Shown in pieces: positions 48,772-54,527 of a stretch of DNA of 54,527 nt. Numbering within the stretch: the stretch's first letter is position 1; each line of letters opens with the position of its first letter. The position numbers and the translations under genes were made by a program. Origin of the DNA: Butyricicoccus sp. (GTDB lineage Bacteria > Bacillota > Clostridia > Oscillospirales > Butyricicoccaceae); the NCBI GenBank assembly GCA_020025755.1, contig JAHHRO010000008.1, positions 1 through 54,527 of the forward strand, in the 5' to 3' direction. The notes below the pieces were generated by a model that was not told the DNA's origin, ran no database searches, and saw only the letters and a list, made by a program, of their open reading frames with translations.

Positions 48772-49559
48772 GTACAAAAGAAAAACTCCCTGTATCGGAG
48801 AAAATGCGCATCATCCATGACAGCAGGCGACCGACCATTGATGACTATATTAAGGCACTGTTCGATGATTTTATCGAACTGCATGGGGATCGCGGCTATG
48901 CCGATGATCCGGCGATCTGTGCAGGTATTGCGACCTTTCAGGGGATGCCGGTCACTGTGATCGGTCACCGCAAGGGCAAGACGACCGAGGAAAACATTCG
49001 AGCAAATTTTGCAATGGCGCATCCCGAGGGCTACCGCAAGGCACTGCGCCTTGCAAAACAGGCGGAAAAATTTCATCGACCAGTTCTTTGCTTTGTGGAT
49101 ACCGCTGGTGCATTCTGTGGTGTTGGTGCAGAGGAGCGCGGGCAGGGTGAGGCGATCGCAAGATGCCTCAGCGATTTCATGGTACTGCGCACGCCTGTCA
49201 TCAGCATCATTACAGGCGAGGGCGGCTCAGGCGGCGCGCTTGCGCTTGCGGTTGCTGACCGTGTGCTCATGCTGGAAAATGCGATCTACTCTGTGATTTC
49301 GCCGCGCGGCTGTGCATCTATCCTGTGGAAAGATCCCAGCCGAGAAGTGGATGCAGCCGAACAGCTTAAAATCACAGCGGAGGCTCTGCGATCCTTTGGC
49401 ATGATCGAGGGGATCGTGCCGGAAAACGGCTCCCTGATGCGCAATCTCAAAAAGGCATTGCAGGAGCAGCTCAAAGGACTGCTTGCAGTTCCGACTATTG
49501 AGCAGCTGTTGGAAAAACGCTATGAAAAGTTCCGTAAAATCGGAATTTTCGCAGAATAA
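48768..49559 (+). CDS. accA: Acetyl-CoA carboxylase carboxyltransferase alpha subunit
   Basis: AccA is the partner of AccD. The 263-residue protein has IDDYIKALFDDFIELHGDRGY, GHRKGKTTEENIRANFAMAHP, the oxyanion loops FVDTAGAFCGVGAEERGQ and ITGEGGSGGALALAVAD, and the typical SPRGCASILWKD. It lacks the longer N- and C-terminal extensions of proteobacterial AccA, as usual in Firmicutes. acpP starts 33 bases later. Confidence 0.95.
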   Translation: MSTKEKLPVSEKMRIIHDSRRPTIDDYIKALFDDFIELHGDRGYADDPAICAGIATFQGMPVTVIGHRKGKTTEENIRANFAMAHPEGYRKALRLAKQAEKFHRPVLCFVDTAGAFCGVGAEERGQGEAIARCLSDFMVLRTPVISIITGEGGSGGALALAVADRVLMLENAIYSVISPRGCASILWKDPSREVDAAEQLKITAEALRSFGMIEGIVPENGSLMRNLKKALQEQLKGLLAVPTIEQLLEKRYEKFRKIGIFAE

Positions 49560-49592
49560 ATTCAAACCAAGAACAAAAAGGAGAACGTGATT

Positions 49593-49817
49593 ATGTTCGA
49601 GAAGATTTGTGAACTGCTGGCAGAAAAGTTTGATGCAGATGCTGAATCCATGACCATGGAGACCCGCATCAAGGAGGATCTGAATGCGGACTCTCTGGAT
49701 GTGGTCGAACTGATGATGGATCTGGAGGAGAACTTCGGAATTTCCATCTCTGATGAAGAAGCAATGAAGATGTCCACCATTGGTGATATCTGCAAGTATA
49801 TCGAAGCAAATCAGTGA
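49593..49817 (+). CDS. acpP: Acyl carrier protein
   Basis: This 74-residue four-helix protein carries growing acyl chains on a phosphopantetheine arm attached to Ser34 in the DSLDVVELMMDLEENF motif. ATG 49593 has aaggag nine bases upstream; GTG 49587 is in frame but too close to the site. It is the last gene of the fab/acc operon, directly before a terminator. In many Clostridia acpP sits near fabH instead. Confidence 0.95.
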   Translation: MFEKICELLAEKFDADAESMTMETRIKEDLNADSLDVVELMMDLEENFGISISDEEAMKMSTIGDICKYIEANQ

Positions 49818-49828
49818 GATGTATCATG

Positions 49829-49867
49829 AAAAAGCTGACCTTTCTATGGAAGGGTCAGCTTTTTTTT
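49829..49867 (+). terminator. Terminator of the fab/acc operon
   Basis: A stem of about 11 bp (aaaagctgacc and gggtcagctttt, further extended by ttc/gaa) is followed by a run of T residues, 12 bases after the acpP stop. Confidence 0.9.
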
Positions 49868-49926
49868 GTGGCATAGATTGCAGGATTGCGCCATAAGCTA
49901 TCCTGTGAGGAAAGGAGCGATCTGCA

Positions 49927-50535
49927 ATGCGCAATTGGGTACAAACGGTATGTATAGTGCTTTGCGCTCTGTTGTGCCTGTTTTTGATCCGGCACATGGT
50001 GCTGTATACCAATATCCCCATGCATACCCCGCATACTCCAGTACAGCGTGCAGGACAAGTCGAGACCGCCGAGCAGACGGATGCAATTGAGGTTTCACTG
50101 GACAGCGGTGCGCTCACGACCCTGCTTACGCGGCAGCTTCCGCTGGATTTTCCACTGCAAGAGATCCAGATTCAAATCACCGAGCAGGATAACCTGCTCT
50201 GTATGGCGCAGATCGAGCCAGAAAACCTGCCTTTGCCGCGGGCTGCGCATGTACTTTTGCCGAAGTCCTGTTCGCTCTATGCGCTCATTTCGGTTGGCTA
50301 TGCCGATCAGAAGATCGTTCTCCATCCGGTCTCGCTGAAGATTGGCGGCTTGAAACTGCCCCATGCGCTGCTGACACCGATCGCGGAGGAATTGGGTACA
50401 GCCATTACGGACGGGATCCGTGCGCAAGGGATACAGATTTGTGCCCTGCGCATGCAGGAACAGCGTATGCACATTGGGATGACAGCAATGGGTAAAAAAA
50501 CAGAGCAGACAAAGTTGTCTGCTCTGTTTGCGTGA
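49927..50535 (+). CDS. Membrane-anchored protein of unknown function
   Basis: The 202-residue protein has one N-terminal membrane helix (about residues 8-28) and an outside part that is beta-rich with alternating hydrophobic residues (IEVSLDSGALTTLLTRQLP, then QEIQIQITEQDNLL). This pattern recalls lipid- or wall-associated one-pass proteins such as the YpmS/DUF2140 type. I see no decisive motif, so I leave it unnamed. aaaggag precedes the ATG. Its last codons form the terminator hairpin of the convergent NlpC gene. Confidence 0.7.
   Translation: MRNWVQTVCIVLCALLCLFLIRHMVLYTNIPMHTPHTPVQRAGQVETAEQTDAIEVSLDSGALTTLLTRQLPLDFPLQEIQIQITEQDNLLCMAQIEPENLPLPRAAHVLLPKSCSLYALISVGYADQKIVLHPVSLKIGGLKLPHALLTPIAEELGTAITDGIRAQGIQICALRMQEQRMHIGMTAMGKKTEQTKLSALFA
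50494..50531 (-). terminator. Terminator of the NlpC gene, inside the convergent gene
   Basis: A perfect 13-bp stem (50498-50510 with 50517-50529) with a 6-base loop ends in a T-run on the minus strand (plus-strand a at 50494-50500). It lies inside the last codons of the 49927-50535 gene. It may also act weakly on the plus strand. Confidence 0.85.
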
Positions 50536-50537
50536 TT

Positions 50538-51443
50538 TTAGAGAACGCGGCCGCCCCACAGGAAGTTTCTGTTGTAGCTTCCGGTGTTGATGGAATCATA
50601 TCGAATATAGGAGCCGGTGCGAGGGGAATGGATAAATTCGCCTGCGCCTGCGTAAATGCCAACATGATTGACCTTATCGTCCTTGCCGAAGAATACCAGA
50701 TCACCTGGCTGCAATGCCGCGATGGAGTCAATGCGTGTATAGGTCTGGCTCTGTTCTGTAGAGGTACGAGGGAGAGAAATGCCCAGCGCATTGCGGAAGA
50801 CATATGTAGTAAAACCGGAGCAGTCAAAACCGCTTGTTGGTGTGCTGCCGCCGTATCGGTATGGGATACCGAGGAACTGGTTTGCGTAATCGAGCAGCTT
50901 GCCTGCATCTTCGCTTGCCTGTGCCGGTGTTACGGCACGGTCGTGATACTGTACCTGCTTGGTATCGGTCATTTTCTGATCGAAGGTCAGGTAATCTGCA
51001 TAGATATAACCTGCGGTATCATCGATCGCGATGCGATACCAGCCATCGACGATGCCATTGACATCAACACAATCATCTGTATTGAGCTGGAGCATCACTT
51101 CTGCATCCGTGTTCGGCTCGGTGCGGATGTTGACAGCGTCCGACTTGATGATGCCGGTGCCGAGGTCTACATCGCCGTCCTGTGCGGTACGGATATAATC
51201 TGCGCTGACATATCCGATCGCGCCATTGTATGCAATGTGATACCATTCATTGGTATTGTCGATGACTGCTACACGCGCACCGCCCGGAATGGAACCGATA
51301 ACGGTACCGTTTGCAGAGTCACGGAAATTGAGGGTGGTGGTTGCGGTATTGACTCCGGTATAGAGTGCGGAAGCACTGCCGGAGATAATCACTGCGGAGA
51401 TCGCAGTGGTCAGAATTGCTTTGATATGCTTTGCTGTATTCAT
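50538..51443 (-). CDS. Secreted NlpC/P60 hydrolase with SH3 domains
   Basis: The 301-residue protein has a signal peptide (about 1-26), two bacterial SH3 domains (about 33-88 and 95-155) that bind the cell wall, and a C-terminal NlpC/P60 domain (about 180-301). The catalytic Cys is in FDCSGFT and the His residues are in NHVGIYAG and FIHSPRTG. Such enzymes cut peptide bonds in peptidoglycan stems (gamma-D-Glu-diaminoacid type). aggagg lies ten bases before the ATG. Upstream, repeated GAAACGTT half-sites lie in the 54-base gap to the co-directional unknown gene. Confidence 0.92.
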   Translation of the reverse strand: MNTAKHIKAILTTAISAVIISGSASALYTGVNTATTTLNFRDSANGTVIGSIPGGARVAVIDNTNEWYHIAYNGAIGYVSADYIRTAQDGDVDLGTGIIKSDAVNIRTEPNTDAEVMLQLNTDDCVDVNGIVDGWYRIAIDDTAGYIYADYLTFDQKMTDTKQVQYHDRAVTPAQASEDAGKLLDYANQFLGIPYRYGGSTPTSGFDCSGFTTYVFRNALGISLPRTSTEQSQTYTRIDSIAALQPGDLVFFGKDDKVNHVGIYAGAGEFIHSPRTGSYIRYDSINTGSYNRNFLWGGRVL

Positions 51444-51466
51444 CTGAAAAAGATCCTCCTGTACGC

Positions 51467-51493
51467 CGAAACGTTTCGACGCAGTGAAACGTT
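51467..51493. repeat. Repeated GAAACGTT half-sites
   Basis: cgaaacgtttcg (51467-51478) is a perfect 12-bp palindrome. A further gaaacgtt (51486-51493) lies eight bases on and is complementary to aacgtttc (51470-51477). This gives two alternative pairings or three regulator half-sites between two minus-strand genes. Confidence 0.5.
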
Positions 51494-51497
51494 GGTT

Positions 51498-51797
51498 TTA
51501 CTTTGTCGATAACGCGCGACCCAGCCAGATGGATGCGATATCCATTGCGCTCCACAGGCTGTTTTTCTCGCTTTTCTTCACGATACGATCTTTCATGCGA
51601 ACCGTAGCACTGGTCTGTTGGAGCTGTACGGCAACCTTGGTTGCCACATCAAGGCCGCCCTCTTTCTTGGTTTCGAGGATCTGCATCATGATGATGTAGC
51701 GATCTTCCATGCTGCCATAATAGATAATATTTTCTTTACGCATGAGCGGATGCCCTTTATACATGAGCAATTCGCCCTCTTTTACGACTGATGCCAT
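51498..51797 (-). CDS. Conserved small protein of unknown function
   Basis: The 99-residue protein (MASVVKEGELLMYKGHPLMR) is soluble and mixed alpha/beta, with ENIIYYGSMEDRYIIMMQIL and LDVATKVAVQLQ, and ends in a basic and helical part (IVKKSEKNSLWSAMDIASIW). I recall similar uncharacterised proteins across Clostridia, but no function. I chose ATG 51797 (aaggag ten bases upstream) over the TTG at 51803. Its stop lies 54 bases before the NlpC gene, with which it is probably co-transcribed. Confidence 0.75.
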   Translation of the reverse strand: MASVVKEGELLMYKGHPLMRKENIIYYGSMEDRYIIMMQILETKKEGGLDVATKVAVQLQQTSATVRMKDRIVKKSEKNSLWSAMDIASIWLGRALSTK

Positions 51798-51841
51798 ATT
51801 CAAAAATCTCCTTTAAATCCCTATTGAAACGCTATGTATTT

Positions 51842-51883
51842 GATTACAAATCGGTTACAAGCTATGATTACAATTTGATTACA
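51842..51883. promoter_or_regulatory. Four ATTACA/GTTACA direct repeats with 11-13-11 spacing
   Basis: Copies of gattaca or ggttaca start at 51842, 51853, 51866 and 51877, so the spacing within each pair is 11 bases, about one helical turn. This resembles the direct repeats bound by PhoP/PhoB-type response regulators. They lie in the divergent region between the 99-residue gene (minus) and mtaB (plus). Confidence 0.5.
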
Positions 51884-51950
51884 TGATAGCATAGCATACC
51901 CTTTTTGTCAATTAAAAATTTGTAAAACCTGTAAAATCAGGCATTTCTTA

Positions 51951-51979
51951 TTGTCTGAGCGCGTCTTTTCGCGTATAAT
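51951..51979 (+). promoter_or_regulatory. Promoter of mtaB
   Basis: ttgtct (51951-51956) and tataat (51974-51979) are 17 bases apart, 34 bases upstream of the mtaB start codon. Confidence 0.75.
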
Positions 51980-52013
51980 AATAAGGAAATCTTACAGGAA
52001 ATGAGTTTAGCTG

Positions 52014-53297
52014 ATGAAATTCGGATTTTACACACTTGGCTGCAAGGTGAACCTGTTCGAAACGCAGGCACTCATGCAGCAGGCCCGTGCAGGCGGGCAT
52101 ACCATCTGCACGGAAAATGCAGATGTATTCATTATAAATACTTGCAGCGTAACGGCTATCAGTGATCGAAAAAATATCCGTGCGTTCCATAAGATCCGCC
52201 GTGAGAACCCAAATGCACTGCTTGTCGCTTGCGGATGCTTTGCGCAGACGGAACCGGACAAGCTGGAGGCGAGCGGCGAAATCGATCTGATTTGTGGCAC
52301 GGCATCGCGCGGCGAGATCATTCGCCTGTGTGAGCAGGCGGTGCAGGGAACGTGCGAAACGGATCTTAGCAGGTTCCGCACGCTGGATCGTACATACGAG
52401 GTGCTCCCGGCAGGTGTGCCTGAGGGACGCACCCGTGCTCTGCTCAAGATCGAGGACGGCTGCGACCAATACTGTACCTATTGTATCATTCCCTATGCAC
52501 GCGGTCATGTACGTTCCATGCCGCCTGAATTGGCTGTGGAGGAGACCATTCGCCTGTCACGGGCAGGTGTCCATGAGATCGTGCTGACCGGCATTGAGAT
52601 CTCCTCCTACGGACAGGATCTGCCTGAACGCTGCGACCTTACCGAGCTGATCGCACGGCTGTGTGAAGCAGTGCCGGATACTTATATCCGTTTGGGCTCT
52701 TTGGAGCCGCGCACCATTACAGAGGCGTTTTGTGAGCGGCTGCAGATCTATCACAATCTCCGGCCACATTTTCATTTGTCCCTGCAAAGCGGCTGCGATT
52801 CGGTGCTCAAGCGGATGAAGCGGCGGTACACTGTGGCATTCTTTGCCGAACGCTGTGATCTGCTGCGGCAGTATTTCCCCGATTGCTCCATTACGACCGA
52901 TCTGATCGTTGGCTTTCCGGGGGAGAGTGAAGCGGACTTTGCCGAGACACTGGCATTTATTCGGACATGTGATTTCTCCGACATGCATGTGTTCCCGTAC
53001 TCCGTTCGTCCAGGGACGCCGGCGGCGGCAATGCCTGAGCAGATCCCACTCGCGGTGAAAAATCAGCGGGCGGAGGCGGCGAAGGGCATCGCGGCGCAGA
53101 TGAACCGAAGGTATCGGGAACGCTTCCTTGGCCGCACGCTGGAGGTGTTGTTTGAGCATCCAGAGGGCGCAGGGTGGAGCGGACACAGTGCCTACTGTTT
53201 TCCGGTTCATGCACAGGGTGCGGAAATTGCAAAAAATAAGTTATGCCATGTGCATATAGAGGCACTGACAGATACAGGACTGTCAGGAAGCCTGTAA
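52014..53297 (+). CDS. mtaB: tRNA t6A37 methylthiotransferase MtaB
   Basis: MtaB adds a methylthio group to t6A37 in tRNA. The 427-residue radical SAM enzyme has the N-terminal UPF0004 domain with three cluster cysteines (YTLGCKVN, NTCSVT, ACGCF), the radical SAM motif CDQYCTYC, and the C-terminal TRAM domain region (about 370-427). The mtaB/miaB subgroup is indicated by IEDGCDQYCTYCIIPYARG and SLQSGCDSVLKRMKRRYT. It has its own promoter. The RBS before ATG 52014 is weak (ggaaatgag). Confidence 0.92.
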   Translation: MKFGFYTLGCKVNLFETQALMQQARAGGHTICTENADVFIINTCSVTAISDRKNIRAFHKIRRENPNALLVACGCFAQTEPDKLEASGEIDLICGTASRGEIIRLCEQAVQGTCETDLSRFRTLDRTYEVLPAGVPEGRTRALLKIEDGCDQYCTYCIIPYARGHVRSMPPELAVEETIRLSRAGVHEIVLTGIEISSYGQDLPERCDLTELIARLCEAVPDTYIRLGSLEPRTITEAFCERLQIYHNLRPHFHLSLQSGCDSVLKRMKRRYTVAFFAERCDLLRQYFPDCSITTDLIVGFPGESEADFAETLAFIRTCDFSDMHVFPYSVRPGTPAAAMPEQIPLAVKNQRAEAAKGIAAQMNRRYRERFLGRTLEVLFEHPEGAGWSGHSAYCFPVHAQGAEIAKNKLCHVHIEALTDTGLSGSL

Positions 53298-53347
53298 ATA
53301 TAGAACGAAGAACGATTTAAGCAGAGGAAGAAAGGGGATAGGCAGAC

Positions 53348-54433
53348 ATGCGAAAGCAACCGATCGCATGGATCGCATTGCTGTTGTTTTTAGGCGGCAC
53401 AGCTGCAGGGGCATTGAGTACAGGGGATTCCCTCATCAGCCGCTCGTATGTAACAGGGACATATTTGAAGACAATTTCTCAAAAAGCCAAGGCGGTTGTC
53501 GGGGAATTGGGAGAGACGCGTGCAAAGATTGCCGGTTTGGAAACGCAGATCAGTACAGTCAAAGACAAAATGGAAACACGGGTTGCCGCGTCACTCGGTC
53601 GATCCGTGGAGACCAAGCTGCAAGGCGGCAGCGTGATTACCGTGCCGGAAGGCACGGAGGTAATCCTGACACGCGGAAAAGGCATGACCCGAAAGGGGAC
53701 ATGGCTCAATCTGTCGACCGGAAAGCATGTAAGTACACAGCAGGTGCTCACGGAAAATCAGCGATATCTCTCTGCGGATGATGCGGCTGAATTGACCATT
53801 ACAGAAGACAGCGTACTAAAGATCTTTGGTTCGTATCAGACTGGTGCATCGACCGTGGAAACGGGCGCGCGCTATACCGATTACGCCGATGCGCTGCACA
53901 GCTTGGGACTGTTTCAGGGCAGCCTCAAGGGATACGAACTGACACGCCCTGCCACTCGCGCGGAAGGACTTGTGATGCTCGTTCGTCTGCTGGGGGAGGA
54001 AGGTAAGGCAAAAGCATTTCGCGGAACACATCCTTTTACTGATGTACCGGCATGGGCAAACGCTTATGTTGCGTATGCCTATGAAAAAGGGTACACAAGT
54101 GGGATCAGCAAAACACAGTTTGGCAGCACCATGCAGCTGCGCTATTTGGATTACATGACGTTCCTTTTGCGTGCGCTGGGATTCTCGGATCGTGGGGGAG
54201 ACTTTGCGTGGAGTTCAGCCGATCAGGCGGCAGTCGACCACGGCATCCAGACGGCAGCCGAGCGGGAACAGATCAAAAAGCAGGGACGCTTTTTGCGTGA
54301 CCATGTCGCCTATACATCATATCGGACCTTATTTGCAAAGGATCAGGAGGGCAGGCGACTGTGTGATGTACTGGTGCAGCGCGGTGTGTTCACGGCGAAA
54401 CAGCTGGAAAGCGTAGAGCAAAAAGGTTTGTGA
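53348..54433 (+). CDS. Secreted SLH-domain protein with N-terminal coiled coil
   Basis: The 361-residue protein has a signal peptide (about 1-22), a helical part that may form a coiled coil (about 40-75), and a beta-type region with SVITVPEGTEVILTRG (about 90-150). The C-terminal SLH repeats follow (about 165-300): YTDYADALHSLGLFQG, TRPATRAEGLVMLVRLLG and HPFTDVPAWANAYVAYAYEK. It would attach to the wall polymer like the SLH protein at 6063-6695. aaaggggata precedes the ATG. Its biological role is unknown. Confidence 0.85.
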   Translation: MRKQPIAWIALLLFLGGTAAGALSTGDSLISRSYVTGTYLKTISQKAKAVVGELGETRAKIAGLETQISTVKDKMETRVAASLGRSVETKLQGGSVITVPEGTEVILTRGKGMTRKGTWLNLSTGKHVSTQQVLTENQRYLSADDAAELTITEDSVLKIFGSYQTGASTVETGARYTDYADALHSLGLFQGSLKGYELTRPATRAEGLVMLVRLLGEEGKAKAFRGTHPFTDVPAWANAYVAYAYEKGYTSGISKTQFGSTMQLRYLDYMTFLLRALGFSDRGGDFAWSSADQAAVDHGIQTAAEREQIKKQGRFLRDHVAYTSYRTLFAKDQEGRRLCDVLVQRGVFTAKQLESVEQKGL

Positions 54434-54499
54434 AAACCGGAACCCATTTCCTCCGGATGGCATAGGATAAGGTGTAATCCACAAAAGGAGGAAAACATT

Positions 54500-54527
54500 A
54501 TGTATCAAAATTCTTGCTGGGGCACCG
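54500..54527 (+). CDS. Start of a gene cut by the window end
   Basis: ATG 54500 has aaaggagg (54484-54491) upstream and opens MYQNSCWGT before the window ends. Nothing more can be said about the product. The spacing from the SLH gene (66 bases) does not show whether they share a transcript. Confidence 0.6.

Noticed and set aside
51467..51478. CcpA cre site
   Set aside because: The palindrome has the central CG and AA/TT, but lacks the outer TG and CA positions of the cre consensus.
53261..53285. Hairpin at the end of mtaB as a terminator
   Set aside because: Seven-bp arms (ctgacag/ctgtcag) are present, but no T-run follows and it lies inside the coding region.

Overview
The window reads as a chromosomal core region of a low-to-mid GC Gram-positive bacterium of class Clostridia. 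I base this on the Firmicutes gene order yicC-remA-gmk-rpoZ-coaBC-priA-def-fmt-(zinc peptidase)-rsmB-rlmN-prpC-prkC-rsgA-thiN, the FabK-type enoyl-ACP reductase, DUF951, DUF3343 and YugP-type genes, CdaA/CdaR, SLH-domain surface proteins, and a SpoIVFA/SpoIVFB-like M23/M50 pair that hints at sporulation ancestry. A butyrate-producer type lineage (Butyricicoccus/Agathobaculum or other Oscillospirales) is my guess; it is not proven by the sequence. I see no tRNA, rRNA, CRISPR array, insertion sequence or phage gene.

Layout. 1-6050: a lipoprotein, rarA, glgB, a convergent S1-domain protein gene, DUF951 and a uridine phosphorylase, closed by a strong bidirectional hairpin. 6060-9825 (minus strand): an SLH protein, then a run of M23 peptidase, M50 peptidase, ispD, ispF and a small unknown protein. 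9950-15620: a DUF3343/cysteine desulfurase-like pair, then cdaA-cdaR with an FAD oxidoreductase and an RseC-like protein. 15733-17724: a DUF5685 / J-domain / membrane protein trio. 17739-32522: the long housekeeping cluster (nucleotide, CoA, replication restart, translation, rRNA modification, Ser/Thr phosphorylation). 32667-40219: an aspartate-type aminotransferase, purB, secD-secF, a TIM-barrel epimerase, nrdR, a SUFU-domain protein and a small unknown. 40542-49867: all of type II fatty acid synthesis initiation and elongation, with fabD on the minus strand and fabH-fabK-fabG-fabF-accB-fabZ-accC-accD-accA-acpP on the plus strand. 49927-54527: a membrane-anchored unknown, an NlpC/P60 hydrolase with a conserved small unknown, mtaB, a second SLH protein and the first codons of another gene.

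The genes mostly form tightly packed operons with ATGA-type overlaps. The strongest regulatory signal is between fabD and fabH. Two consensus sigma-A promoters face each other with overlapping -10 boxes, and one FabT-like 17-bp palindrome covers the -35 of one and the initially transcribed region of the other. This could be a single switch for the whole fatty acid pathway. Other things worth a second look are the DUF5685/J-protein operon, four 11-bp-phased ATTACA/GTTACA repeats ahead of mtaB, repeated GAAACGTT half-sites before the NlpC gene, several orphan palindromes, and two unlisted small ORFs.
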